64,000 nt of DNA from Antitrichia curtipendula (taxonomy: Eukaryota; Streptophyta; Bryopsida; Hypnales; Leucodontaceae): positions 992,001 to 1,056,000 of the forward strand of contig OX579634.1 in the NCBI GenBank assembly GCA_951230915.1, read 5' to 3'. Below are positions 10,601 through 22,628 of this stretch, one piece after another; the first letter of the stretch is position 1, and each line of letters begins with the position of its first letter. A model generated the notes under the pieces. It was given only the letters and a program-made list of their open reading frames with translations. It was not told the origin of the DNA and did not search any database. Both the position numbers and the translations under genes were made by a program.

Positions 10601-10984
10601 AGGAAGCCAAAATTTGCTATAAGCTTCAAGTGAACTACAACGGACTCCTCGAAGAATCTTAGAGCTAGAAAAAAGGATGAGGTCGTAGATACAAAAGCTG
10701 ATGGAAACTTCTAGATAAAGTAAAAGTTACACTTATAATCATTTGGAAGTGCAATTCCCAGAAGCTCTAGAATTTTGAGTAAATATAAAAGTATAAATAT
10801 ATATAAATAGATTATATATAGAACTTTGAATATATATAAGAATCGAGGTTGAAAGGTTCTTTAGTCTTGGCAACTCATTCTGATGCTCTGAAATATATAT
10901 TTTGTATCTTTGTAGCCTTCTCTCTTAGTAAAGTTCTTTATTTGAGATACTATCACTCTCGTTTTGAGTCCGTTCCTAATAATC
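10601..10984 (+). repeat. Probable 3' LTR-like region of the gypsy remnant
   Basis: Directly follows the chromodomain. It has a TATA-like run (TATATATAAATAG near 10,799) and then a pyrimidine-rich segment, as LTR promoters do. No matching 5' LTR is in the window and no exact TG..CA ends were fixed, so this is by position and composition only. Confidence 0.3.
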
Positions 10985-11475
10985 TATAGGTGATAGATGC
11001 CAGAATTCAATAGGCTACAACCACCATACTTCAAGACCATCTATAGGTGACAGATGTCAGAATTCAATATATTGCAACAACCATATTTTAAGACCATTTG
11101 AAAGTGACAAATGTCAAAATCAAGTGTACGACAACATTTTTACTTAAGGACCATCTATAGGTGACAAATGTCAAGAACTTAAGTAGGCTACAACCACCAT
11201 ACTTCAAAACTACCTATAGGGGACAAATGGCAGATGGCAGAATTCAATGTGTTGCAACAACCATATTTTAAGACCATCTATAGGGGACAAATGGCAGAAT
11301 TAAGTGTTCTACAACATCCGTACTTTAAGACCATTTGTATGTACCAAGATGTCAAAAATTAAATGTGCCACATCCATACTTTAAGACCATTCATAAGTGC
11401 TAAGATGTTAGAATTTATTGTGCCATAACACTTGTGCTTTAAGACTATATGTAGGTGCCTAGATGCACGACATTC
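10985..11475. repeat. Minisatellite of about 60-bp units (AAGACCATCTATAGGTGACA)
   Basis: Around eight diverged tandem units share the order AAGACCATCTATAGG, GACAAATGTCAGAATT, then a variable GCTACAACCACCATACTTC part. Units start near 10,985, 11,030, 11,090, 11,145, 11,205, 11,270, 11,325, 11,380 and 11,440; lengths vary by indels. Divergence grows to the right. Confidence 0.75.
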
Positions 11476-11653
11476 AATGCATGTTGTTGTCCATGGTTGA
11501 ATTCAAATTTGGTCCACAAAAATATAAGTTTCAACCTTTACATCTCTTGAATTATAACATTCTAATGCTTGATTAAACTCAAATTTGGGCATCAAAGATA
11601 TAGGTTGTACTTTTGTATAGGTTTTACCTCATCCTCCATATCCCTTGATTTAA

Positions 11654-12198
11654 CCCCTAAAGCCCCAAGGGTGTTTTTTGTCAAAAATCACTCAAAACTA
11701 CCACTTTTGTTGCATTCACTTAAAGAAACCAAAAATAAATAAATAAAATTAGAACTTAACCATAGGATCTTGTACTTAACTTGTCTGAGATTATGTAGTA
11801 AAATTTCATCAAATTTGACCGTACGGATAGGAAGATATTAGCATTCAAAGTTGGACAAAAAGTTTTTCTTCAAAAGATGCTTAAATTGCCCAAAAAACTA
11901 AGATTGTCTATAACTTTCTCATCCTTGATCCAAATAGAATGAATCAAAGCTTTATGTATAGATAAAAATATAATATTTTAGGAAAAAAAATTTAAGAAAA
12001 TTATTTTGACTTTTTGTAATTTTTTGGATTGCCCGCCAATCTCCATTTCTTACTTATTGTCCCATAACTTTTTCATCTGGCATCCAATTCGCAAAACTAC
12101 AACCTCAAAAATCTCACAAAAATTCACTTCAAATTGAGACAATAGGAACCCACCCGGACCACAATTGTCTCCCGAAGGGACGAACGGTCCTTTAGGGG
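11654..12198. mobile_element. TTAA-flanked element, copy E (545 bp)
   Basis: Tips CCCCTAAAGCCCC (11,654) and GGTCCTTTAGGGG (12,198) are flanked by TTAA at 11,650-11,653 and 12,199-12,202. Interior is AT-rich and non-coding. Its left part (GGTGTTTTTTGTCAAAAATCA, CTCAAAACTACCACTT) is shared with copy F at 25,025 and copy H at 57,869. Interpreted as a non-autonomous piggyBac-like element. Confidence 0.7.
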
Positions 12199-12202
12199 TT
12201 AA

Positions 12203-12508
12203 ACCCCCAAGGCTTGATTTATTTGAAGGTTTGAGTTCCTAAATGTACAAATTGATCAAACAGGAGAAAACTCACCGAATCACTTGATCACAGTCTTATT
12301 TCTTGATGGTGACATGAATTAGATTTCAATTAACTAGGCATCAATTAACTTCCAACAGAAAAAGAAAGTGATTTAAACTTTGTAGAAGACTAAAGTTTAT
12401 GTCGGCAAAATTACTCTACTAGGATATCAAAAAGGGGAAAACTCACCCAATAACTTGAACAAAGTCCTCATTTCTTGTTGGTGACGTGAATTGGCTTTCA
12501 ATTAACTA
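12203..12508. repeat. Tandem duplication that supplies the pogo insertion site
   Basis: Two diverged units of about 180 bp (near 12,255 and 12,435) each contain GGAAAACTCACC(C/G)AAT, a GGTGACRTGAATT phrase and TTTCAATTAACTA. The first continues uninterrupted as TAACTAGGCATCAATTAACT (12,331-12,350). The second is broken after TAACTA by the transposon and resumes as GGCATCAATTAAC at 15,798. Confidence 0.75.
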
Positions 12509-13033
12509 CACTAAATAGTGAAATTAGGTTGCCCCTCACTAATTTATTGACATTTCACACTATATAAATATTTACTTTTTACAGTGGTAGTTTTCAAAAT
12601 TAATTAATTCAATAAAAGAATTATTAAGAAAATTACAAAATGCTAATTTCAATTAGTTTTGATTCATTTCAAAAGCTTTACCAAGCACAAACTACACATG
12701 TTTGTATGCACCTCAATGCATAAAAAACCATAGCAAACAACATACGTGCTTGTATGCACCTTGAATGATAAACAAGTGATAGGAAATGTATAGCAATGCA
12801 TAAAACAGCTTAGCAAATAAAAATAGTATGAGACAACAAAAATTTCTTTATTTCAAGTAAAACTCTTTATTTTGATAAAACTCTACTAACAAATCACACC
12901 AAATTAATCAAATTGAAAAACTTATGAAGTTTCAAACCTGAAAGCATTTTCAATAATAAACAATGTTATATTTTTCTTGAAGATGAAACCATTAAAGACA
13001 ATAGAAAAAGACACTCCTTGGAAGATAAAACCA

Positions 13034-14533
13034 TCAAAGAAGAATAGGAACTGGCACTCTTCTAAAATGATTAGGATACTTTGCAATGATGTTTTGGAGT
13101 TCCATAGTCAATTGTTTGACATGCCATCCACCCAAAATATTACGTGCTAGGCTTGTACAAATCATGGCCTTCCGAGCAAAATTAATTCCTCTTTCATCTC
13201 TTTGCTCATTGACATCCTTCACAATTGCCACTGCCAACTCCATGAAAAAACGTTTTCCAAGTTTTTTCAACATTTCCAATGCCCTACCATCCACACGCAC
13301 TTCGTCTTGCCAATTTCCAGTTTGAATGCAATGTAACTTGTAGGCTTCCCAATGCAAAGACCATGCATCCTTGATTTTTGAAATGATAAAAGAGTCAGCC
13401 GACTGGCACAAATCTGCTGCATTTGCAGGAAGTTTTCTAATTTCTATGTTCAACCTATTAGTTGTCAACAGTGCTTGTGTAGTATCATTGTGCGATGCAC
13501 AATTACCTATATACATCAATTTTCTTTGCCCCAAGGAATCCGGTCGAATGGCTCTTGGCTCATTCAAATAGTCATTCCATACTACTCCTATCATGAAATC
13601 CTTTGTAGTAGTTCGATAGCTCACACCAACCACATCATCTGGACAACCTCGAATAGGATATGTGCATCCTTGATTCTAAAATATCAAAAAGGGATCATGT
13701 ATCACACCATTTTGACCCCCTGATATTTGTACCACCATTGTAATTCCAGTTCCGTCTGATACTACATCTACATACTTCACAGTATCATCTCCTCTAAATC
13801 CCAAAGTTCTGCCATTATCCACGTTGATGATGAAATGAGTCTCAAAAACATTTTCTATAAGGTCCTTATTCAAATCACCACTCTCAAAGCCCCTACTCAA
13901 CTCACCCATATGATAGGCCATTGTTTGTTCAATATAGGTTTGTTTGATAGGACTCACTAACAGCTTGCCTGATTGAGTCCTACCAACAATATTGAAATGC
14001 ACCATGAATGCTTGGATCCAAGAGAGATTCACCAAATCCAACAAACATTTTCTTGCTCCTAGTTCTCTATGGTGTGGTGAGAATAGAAGATGATGAGATG
14101 TTGACAAAATGTCTTTCACCAAAGAAGCCAATAACTTGGCAGAGAACTTGACACCAGTAGCCTTTAGTCTCGAAAATTCACCTTTGAGTTCTTCATGCAA
14201 CCATAGGACCCAAGGTACTCGCTTCCTTCCTCGACCAGGTAGAGCTTTGATATCCATCCTTCGTCGGATTGCAGTACTACAATGTACCATTGAAAGGTGA
14301 TTTCCTTCATCTTCCAGTTGTTGAAAAAAATCAGCTCGTCCTTTCCACCATTTACTAGCCTTTGTAATGTTAGCATGGTAGTTTTTATGTTGAAAATGTT
14401 GAGGGAATTCCTTCAAGCATTTTCCCATAAGACCAGCTACACCATCTCTTTCTGATGTGCTTATCATCCATTTAATAACACGTTTACGGGTCACTTTTGT
14501 TGAAACATGTTGAGTTGACACTCCATTTGGCAT
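13034..14533 (-). pseudogene. Pogo-like DDE transposase with one stop and a changed catalytic residue
   Basis: From ATG 14,533 (the frame is open a little upstream but only from a TTG) about 500 codons run in a single frame, broken by one TAG at 13,676-13,678. Order: N-terminal DNA-binding-like region with GRGRKRVPWVLWLHEELKGE; then the DDE domain. The first acidic motif INVDNGRTLGFRGD is intact. The second, expected as DN-x-x-H in pogo/CENP-B-like enzymes, reads IGNCASHND, so the usual Asp is Gly. The third, CQSADSFIISKIKDAW, keeps its Asp. The protein would cut and paste its host element between the flanking 25-bp repeats. The TAG lies where relatives read through a short link before YPIRGCPDD. 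The enzyme is therefore probably dead, though only lightly damaged, which implies recent activity. Confidence 0.8.
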
Positions 14534-14697
14534 ACTTGAAATATACAAATAAAACAAGTTTGTCAGTCACAAGCTAGAGATGCACAAATTCTTGTGGATT
14601 GACATCAAGAAGGCAAGATTAAACTCAACCTATATTCTTTGGCAAGGATGGTCTGAAGTTCAAGGAAAATGAGAGGAATTGACTCTTAGAAAATACT

Positions 14698-15048
14698 AAG
14701 GTAAGATGTTCTAAGAGCGCTCAGATTCTAAAATCGCCCACCTCCTAAAATGCACACTGCTAGTACACGTTGCTTTTTCATAGCCTTGAACAATGTACAA
14801 ACAATGTACATTTGAAGAGGTGGGCGATTTTAAAGACCTATGCCATTTCAACTTCAAAATTTCATAACTAATTCTACAAAGCTCCAAAAAATATGAAACG
14901 ACTTGGGTTAGATGCCAATTCCACTTGTCTTTCAAGGAAAATTTACAGAAAAATATTTCAGAATTTTTCACCTCCCCAAAATTCAGTTTCAGCTCTTACT
15001 CTCCAAAATTCAGGTTTAGCTCTTAATGACTAATGGACCTCCTACCTT
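14698..15048. mobile_element. Small AAGGTAG-ended element nested in the pogo transposon
   Basis: Left end AAGGTAAGATGTTCTAAG, right end CCTCCTACCTT. It contains an inner inverted pair around 14,726-14,837 (AATCGCCCACCTCC ... GAGGTGGGCGATT). The same 330-bp arrangement recurs at 50,551-50,880, and the tips match the elements at 51,061, 51,679 and 54,243. Non-coding. Confidence 0.6.
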
Positions 15049-15795
15049 GTGAGGACCAAATAATCAATGAACTGGAGCTAAAAATAACTAAAAGAATTTA
15101 AATCATTTCAAAGAAAAACAACTTCAATGACACACCTTTTGAATGTTCAATTCGTTCCCTCAGCTCTGCTCCCTGCCTATTTGAATGCTTGGGAGATTCA
15201 ACATCACGTTGTTCCTCATTCAAAAAGATACCTGCTTAGTATCAATTGATCTTTTTCTAACCCTGTGTTTCTAAGTGTACTTGTGTATTACTGATCGGAC
15301 ATGAAGCAACAATTATGACTATTGTAGTGAGGTTTGCTTGTCACTGTTGCTTGATGAATCGTGTTAGGTGAAAACCGAAACTTGAAGAAGAACTTGAATC
15401 AAGCCTCAGCAAACTTGAAGGCAACCTTCAGTAAGCGTGATCTACAACCAAAATTAAAAGCGATACCTGAATCAGGCCTTCAGTGAGCGTGATCTAACAG
15501 CCAAAATTCAAAGAGGAATCTCAATTAGGCCTCACCAAACTTGAATCAGGCCTTCAGTACGGAGAAATCTTCATTTTCTCTGCTACAAAATTTGACCCGT
15601 ACTGGCTTCAACACAACAGGTGGCTGCTGACAAATGGATTAGCGGTGCAAGCCACTAAAACAGGCCCGAAAACAATGAAACCCTAATATGAAGACTCCCT
15701 CGCATGCGCCTCCACGTGGATATAGTGAGTCATAAGGTAGCTTCACAAGGTAAGGCAACCTAATTGAAAAGGCAACCTAATTTCACTATTTAGTG

Positions 15796-16492
15796 TAGGC
15801 ATCAATTAACTTTAAACAACAAAAAATTGATTTAAACCCCAAGAAGATTAAAGTTTGTTTGGGTGGAAATACTCTACAACCTAGAAATAGAGTAAATGCA
15901 ACCAGGAAAACATTTGATCACTTTCCGGAAAACTCAAATGCAAATATATATACTAGTATTTTGAACTCCAGTTGAAAAAAATGAATATAAAAAAAAATTG
16001 ACTAGCTGTTAAAATGCCCCCAAAAGGAAATTCAAAAGGTCTAAACCTGTGCAACACCAAAAGGGAGGTCATTATGCTACAAACTTTACAAGCCCAATGA
16101 ATGCACCCCGAGAATCTATCACATTCGGGAAAAACATCACAAAAAACGGTATTTGCGTACAAGCGAAAGCCAATACGCGGTGTCGGCAGTAAACTGATCC
16201 ATTGCTTGCAAGAAGTCGGAACATAATGCCCAATGCCATGCTAGTGGGGCTCAACTTCCCACCGGAACAAGAATAAGAGGGTGTTCACTAAACACGCTCG
16301 CCATAACTACGCTCTCTATACCTAGCTAGGCTCAAAAGGAAGGAAGGCTCCCCAATCCCCAAAACAAAGATGTTCCGAACGCTTCCGTTACAAAAAACTA
16401 AGCGACCTTCCACATGTTCTGCAACCGTAACAACGGCGATGCACATTCCAATTCAACAGGCGAACACGAATTTCAAATCAAAAACTACGCGT
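15796..16492. other. Between the pogo transposon and the pyrophosphatase stop codon
   Basis: About 700 bp. The first part is the resumed target repeat; the part next to 16,492 should be the 3' untranslated region of the minus-strand gene. No other coding frame supported. Confidence 0.5.
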
Positions 16493-19400
16493 CTAAGTCC
16501 AGATGCGGAACAACCACCCTCCATTGGCGGCGAAGAACGGAGCGAACACGAGAGACTCCACGGCCATCAGCTTGATCAAAATGTTCAGAGAAGGACCCGA
16601 GGTGTCCTTCAAAGGGTCTCCAACGGTGTCTCCGATCACAGCAGCCTTGTGCGCATCCGAACCCTTAGGACCCAAAGACTTCGCATGCTCCGACCGTCCA
16701 GCCTGCAACACCAAGAACATAAAACATCAAATATCCGGACTTCCAACCGAACTGCCAAGGAAAAACTCAAACGACTCGAAAACTACTCACCTCGATGTAC
16801 TTCTTCGCGTTATCCCAGGCACCTCCCGTGTTGGATGCAGAGATGGCGATCTACAACACAAACAAGATTCACAACTCAGACACGAAAACTTCTCACCATC
16901 CACCCACCCACTCAAGTACAATTACCAGCAGTCAAAAACCACGCTTCCATATTTAAGAGGCCCAAACCCAAAAAAAATCCACGGCAAATTACAGTACCTG
17001 GACCCCGGAAACCAAAGCCCCGGCCAAAAGACCGGCCAAAGTCTCCACTCCGAACAATGTGCCCACGATCAAAGGCGTCAGCATCACCAGAGCGCCGGGA
17101 GGAATCATCTCCTTGATCGAAGCGTCCGTCGAGATCTCCACGCAACGCTTGTAGTCCGGCTTCGTCGTGCCCTCCATCAAACCAGGGATGGTGCGGAACT
17201 GACGACGCACCTCCTCCACCATCGCCAAAGCCGCCTTGCCCACGCTCTTCATCGTCATCGCCGAGAACCAATACGGCAACATGGCGCCAACGATCAAACC
17301 CACGAACTCCTTCGGCTGGATCACGTCCACGCTCGCGATGCCGGCACGACTCACGTACGCTCCGAACAACGCAAGGGAAACAAGAGCAGCGGATCCAATA
17401 GCGAAGCCCTGAAAACAAAACACAAAAACAAATTGAGGTCTCAAAACAGAAAAAAACAAAGCCACCACTCCACAACTGGCAACTGCGAACCGATAGAACA
17501 CCGAGTCCAGGAAATCCAAATCTTCGGGCAACCACAAATACGGGCTGACAGGCTTCACCTCCGAAAATAGACACGAACATCAACTCAAATGCATGGACCC
17601 ACATAAGCACCTTTCCAATGGCGGCGGTGGTGTTGCCGGCGGCGTCAAGCGCGTCCGTCCTCTCACGAACCTCGTGGCTCATACCAGCCATCTCCGCAAT
17701 ACCGCCGGCGTTGTCGCTGATGGGACCGTAAGCATCGATCGCCAAACCAGTCGCCAACGTGCTCAGCATGCCCAAAGCAGCCACGGCGATGCCGTACATG
17801 GCAGCCAAACTGTAACTCAAGTAGATGGCGCCAGCGATGGCGAACACAGGGACGATCACAGACTTGTAACCCAAAGCCAGACCGAAGATGATGTTCGTGG
17901 CCGCTCCAGTCCTGCACGAATCAGCAACGTCTTGCACGGGCCTGAAACACAACCAAAAAGTCAGGCTTGCCAGTGGGAGGATCAAACGACTCCACAACAT
18001 TGCGCTCCTACAAACGAACATACACCGTGCATTTCGGAAACGACCAACACAACTCTCAAGTCCCGACAGCTGGTCCAGGCACAACATCTCGCACAAACCA
18101 TCCCCGTTCAATACAAATCAAACACTGCAAAACGTACTGGTAGGCATTGCTGGTGAAGTACTCCGTCACAAAGCCAATGATCAGACCGGCCCAAAGACCG
18201 GAACCCACACAGAAAAAGATGTGCCTGCACGTCCAAAAACATGTCAGGCTGGGAACATCACAGCGCAACATCAAAGCACGCCACTCGGGTCACAGTAAAA
18301 ATCACAGACAGGCGCACATGCACATCCAAACCGAAATAAAAATCTAGCTTCCAGGCGAACAGTTGACAACTCACCAGTTCTTCACAACCTTCGGCAAGTG
18401 ACCCACCACGTTGATCGTGAACGTCGCAGGCAACGCAAACCAAGACACCAAGAAAATCGCCACGGTCATGAAGATCGTCGAAATGATCAACTGACGCTTC
18501 AAAGTCGGCTCGATCTCCTTCACTTCTTTGATCGTGAAAAAGTCAGTCGCAAACAAAGTCGTCAACAAGCACACGAAGATACCGGCGGCGCTGATGATCA
18601 ACGGGAAGCACATGGCCACGAAGTTGCGGTCCGTGCCGAAAGAAGAAATCGAAGACACCACCAGAGCCGCGCAAGTCGACTCCGCAAAAGAACCGAACAA
18701 GTCCGCTCCCATACCGGCGATGTCGCCCACGTTGTCGCCCACGTTGTCGGCAATCACCTGCACAAAAACGAAACGCTTCAGCAACACGCACAACTAACGC
18801 AGTACACGGAATCCTCTAGCGTGAAATCCTTCTCACGGAACCAGCTTGGAACCAAACTTCCCCAATGGAGGAAAAAACAAGATCGACTTCCACCCAATGG
18901 CTTCAGCAGATGAAAATGGCTTATCAGCAGAGATGACGAGTCTGAATGTCTTTCTGTGCATCAATAGCCAAGAACTTCCAGAGTGCAACACACTGCCTTG
19001 TTCAGACTGTCATGTGGTCTTCCGAAATGCTCAGGAGGTCAGTATCCACTGTGAGGTAGACAATGGCACATCTTCAAAAACTCAAATCGACTGGACCGTG
19101 TTCAGAAATCGCACCCTAACAACTGCGCACAGTGGAGAGTCGACAGACACTTACCGCCGGGTTCCTGGGATCGTCCTCGGGGATGTTCTGCTCGATCTTA
19201 CCCACCAAATCAGCGCCCACATCCGCGGCCTTCGTGTAAATGCCGCCACCCACGCGACCGAAAAGAGCCACCGCAGAACCGCCCAAACCGTAACCGGTGA
19301 TGGCTTCGTACAGACCCACCCAGTCGTCGCCGAAGTAAAGCTTGAACAACAAAATCGTCAAAAAAAGAACAAGAAGACCGTTCGCCGCCAGCAAGAAACC

Positions 19401-20345
19401 CATCACGGAACCAGAACGGAACGCCACGATGAAAGCCTTGCCAACGCCACGACGAGCCTCAAGAGTCGTACGAGCGTTCGCGTAAGTCGCGATTTTCATG
19501 CCCAAGTAACCGGACAACGTGGATGTGATGGCGCCAAAAATGAAAGCCACGGTGCTGAAAAAGGCGTTGGCGATCGACGACGGACAAGACTGCGACGGGT
19601 CGAAGTCGCACGGCTGACGGTCGAAGCTGAAGCCGCCCACGGAAGACAGGAACACGAAGATGATCACCGAGAAGATGCCCATGAACACGCCCAGGTACTG
19701 ATACTCCGTTCGCAGGAACGACTCAGAACCTGCAAAACGCATGTGCACACACCATCACACAAAACCCTCATACACCGATTTTCGGAGGGCGAACATGATC
19801 TGGTGGATCCCGGAAACTGGTCGCGAGAGTCCCACGGAATACCCCCAAGGAAACACTTACAAGCTCCTGATTAATCCCGATCAAGCAAGCTCGGGCCCAC
19901 AGACACATTACACACACTACTCCATCCTCAACACCACGGAGGGTTTTAGCCGTATCTGGAACAAATTCAAACCTCCGCACCACTGGCGCGACCAAATGCA
20001 ATCCAACAACTCAATACCAATCTCAGAAAAACCCCGCAGATCTGAAACCAACCAACCACATTTGCACTCCACCACATCGGGAATGCAGTGGTCGCACACA
20101 AACACTCAAGGAGAGAGAGAGAGAGACGCACCCTCCGAGATGGCGGCCTGGATCTCGGCGCACTTGGCCACGACGTCGGAGTCGTCAATGCCGTCCTCGT
20201 CCACGTGCCTGTAGCCATTGTTGCTCTCGTGGATTCCGCCCACCGTCACGCGCGACACGATGTACCACTGCGACAGCGCGAACAGAATGCCCACCACGCA
20301 CGCCGACGGCACGAAGGCCAACACGAACACATCGCCCAGCACCAT
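16493..20345 (-). CDS. VHP1 (AVP1-like): Vacuolar-type H+-translocating inorganic pyrophosphatase, type I (K+-stimulated)
   Basis: Hydrolyses pyrophosphate to pump protons into the vacuole. Eight exons (minus): 20,345-20,132; 19,729-19,155; 18,757-18,375; 18,224-18,138; 17,941-17,611; 17,408-16,998; 16,850-16,791; 16,702-16,493, all with GT-AG introns. Total 2,271 nt, 756 residues, close to the usual 760-770. Visible hallmarks: the substrate/Mg site [11 protein letters not shown] (about 241-251), the acid cluster DNVGDNVGD (about 267-275), EYFTSNAY, and the C-terminal [29 protein letters not shown] (about 522-530) has Ala where K+-independent type II enzymes have Lys, so type I. The protein is a chain of hydrophobic helices throughout. 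The start is the first in-frame ATG, giving [16 protein letters not shown]; upstream the frame extends only from GTG. Codons end mostly in C/G, unlike IFT122, which creates long spurious frames on the other strand. Sure of identity; intron ends rest on alignment from memory. Confidence 0.96.
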
Positions 20346-21553
20346 CGCGGACCTGACTAATCGCCTCACCAGTCGATGCTGCCAAGCCTGCCCAGGCACA
20401 TCCACCGCAGGGTTAAGAGACTACCATTCCACTCGCAAGTGCAGAGGAATGAACGCAGTAATTTTCCCAGCACGTCCCCGATCTCCACCGAATTCGGCAA
20501 GAATCCAGATGCAGCAGCCCAAGAAACGATCGGACACAACGCCTACTACTTCTACTACCACCAAAACAGCGCATTGTCCGAAGAACAGAGATATTGACGC
20601 ATGCCGATAACCTTGATATGCGAAAGAAATGCAAGCACAGACCCTATCTGACGATTCCAAGAGGATGAAAACTTCAAAGCAGCAATACTGACAGCGGGCA
20701 AACAAGACAAACCTGTGACGGTGACGGTGGAGGAGCTTGATGCGCAAAGCGGAGCCTGCGCAGGCTGAGACACAAACGATAACTTCAACGAAGAGCAACA
20801 GGTTCATCACCGTTGCCTTGGCTCACTTCGCCTTCCCTTAGCCTACCCTAACTTTTGCTTCGCGGGCAGACCCTCCGTCTGCCCGTGTTCCGGCAAGTCG
20901 CTTGCTTCTATCCGCAGGTAATTCGCCGCCAGAGAGTGCAGAGTTATCCATTGTTTGTGAAAGTTTTCCGTTCCAGTGGTCGTTTACGAATATGCTTTCC
21001 ATGTCCGCTTTCAGATCTCCCATCAGGAGATCGTTTCCACCTTGAAATCACCCAATTCAAGCTGTGGCTGAGGCTTTCAAGTTTGGATTTGGTAAGCAAT
21101 AGGACACTCTTTTGCGAAATTGTCAGACTCTACTTTGAGAGTGGAGACCACTTGCAGGCGGAAGCCATTTCGATGTGGCATCCATGTCCTCACACTTGTG
21201 TGGCTCTTATAATTCCGGTTGCTTGATTTGCTAGTTTTCGGATTACTGGACCCCCCACTTCGACGTTACTAGCTCCAGTTTTGTGCACTAGCTTCCTCTG
21301 ATGGCCGGGACAACATCGAGGGCGGAGGCCGGCTCCATGGACTCACTGGCTGTTGAACTTCAACTGTAGAGTGGGACGTCGACGGAGCTTTTCTGATCCT
21401 TGGGCTCCACGGGGATGTGGTGGACCACTTTTGTGAATTCCTCACTTTGATGGCCAAAAAGGACACCTGGGAGTGATATATGGAGTTGCGGACAAGTGCT
21501 TTGGGGCATTGTATCGAGTGTGTGGGACTGGGAATCTATTCGGATGGCAGTTA
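20346..21553 (-). promoter_or_regulatory. Upstream region of the pyrophosphatase gene
   Basis: Should contain the 5' untranslated region and promoter. The sequence just before the ATG reads CAGGTCCGCG, so a leader intron ending at that CAG is possible. GC content falls beyond 21,200. No TATA box or operator-like motif can be fixed. No other gene supported. Confidence 0.4.
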
Positions 21554-22121
21554 CTCCCTCCGTCCCAAAATGTTCTTCCTGGTGGCCTTCATTTTTTGTC
21601 CCAAAATGATCTTCCTATTGTACTTTGTGAGCTGCAAATTGGTCAAATTTAAAGTTTGGTTGTTCTCTAGGACTAACAAAACAATTCCAAGCGATAGTTC
21701 CCCCTCCATCTATGCAATCACTAATCAAAAGACAAATAAAATGGTTGAAGGGGTCAATCAACACTTTTTGTTTTTATTTTTTGCATCTCTTTGAATATTA
21801 TCTAATTGAAGGAGATGAAGGTTTTGGGAGGCAAAATATAGGTCCACATATGGTCTTTGACTTATACTAACTACCCACAAAATGACGACCTCACACTCAA
21901 TAATTAAATAACCACTGGTGCTCCTTGAAAATACCCAAAAAATTTCACTTTTCAATAATCCAAAACTACACTTTAAAAAGGGCTTCAAAACTCAAAGTTT
22001 CAAGGGCAATAGGAGTGCACCAAACTCCATATGTAGTGCAAAACAGGCTTTAAAAATGTTATTTTTAGTCTTAATCCGGAACATTTTGTCTAACAGGAAG
22101 ATCATTTTGGGACGGAGGGAG
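21554..22121. mobile_element. Mariner/Stowaway-type MITE (CTCCCTCCGTCCCAAAAT), 568 bp
   Basis: Left tip CTCCCTCCGTCCCAAAATG, right tip CATTTTGGGACGGAGGGAG, flanked by TA on both sides (21,552-21,553 and 22,122-22,123). The left subterminal motif GTCCCAAAATGNTCTTCCT is duplicated at about 21,564 and 21,599, and its complement is at the right end. These features are those of Tc1/mariner MITEs. No transposase. Confidence 0.88.
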
Positions 22122-22624
22122 TATAATTTTAGAATGCACTAGTGTGCCCTGTGCCGTTGCCACAGACAAGATAAAACTAAAAGCAATTTTCTGGCAACAT
22201 CTAAGTGTCACAAAACAAAGCTCTTGCACCCCTACTCGCAAAGAGCTTTCTAGTATTACCAAGATCACAACCGAGGGACGCACAGTCCTGGAGATCTCAC
22301 TGTTACAAACAAAACAAATAGCCTAACTTAACCTTGGAATGGAACAACACAGAGGTGATGTAATTGTTGGTGTAACTGAATCTATGTACTTGTTAGAAAA
22401 AGGAAATGCCTTCAATGGAAGCGGTTCCTACCTTTTGATAATCATGCATGCCCCTCCTCCCACTATAAAAATGGTGGATGAAAAATTGCATCAAAAAAAT
22501 GCCTTCAATAAAACTTATGAAAGTGATTCCTACCTTTCAATGACTCTGCATGCCGTTCTTTTCACTATAAAAATGGTGGATGAAAAACTACATCTTTGTC
22601 CATTGAAGGTAGGAATTGTAGAGG
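22122..22624. repeat. Repeat-rich stretch with a tandem duplication of about 95 bp
   Basis: Units near 22,404-22,490 and 22,499-22,590 share AAATGCCTTCAAT, GATTCCTACCTTT-like and ACTATAAAAATGGTGGATGA blocks. The part 22,150-22,335 recurs, diverged, at 23,660-23,895 (AAGAGCTTT, GAGATCTCA, CAAACAAAACAAA, CCTAACTTAA words in the same order). Confidence 0.6.
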
Positions 22625-22628
22625 TTAA

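Larger units (their letters stand above)
12509..15795 (-). mobile_element. Complete pogo-like (Tc1/mariner superfamily) transposon, 3,287 bp
   Basis: Terminal inverted repeats of 25 bp, starting CACTAAATAGTGAAATTAGG, sit at 12,509-12,533 and, inverted, at 15,771-15,795. TA flanks both ends (12,507-12,508 and 15,796-15,797). An empty copy of the same target lies at 12,331-12,350, so the insertion and TA duplication can be read directly. The element carries the transposase frame at 13,034-14,533, a nested small element at 14,698-15,048 and internal direct repeats at 15,375-15,560 (CAGTRAGCGTGATCTA twice). Confidence 0.9.

Noticed and set aside
13086..13723. Plus-strand frames across the pogo transposase
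   Set aside because: Shadows of the minus-strand gene, which carries the recognisable DDE motifs.
16370..18913. Several long plus-strand frames (248, 355, 187 and 171 codons) opposite the pyrophosphatase gene
   Set aside because: They are antisense shadows: the real gene uses codons ending in C/G, which removes stops from the other strand. Their content is Arg/His/Gln/Thr-rich and cuts through exons and introns alike.
18846..19874. A 342-codon plus-strand frame
   Set aside because: Antisense to pyrophosphatase exon 2 and intron 2, with no domain.
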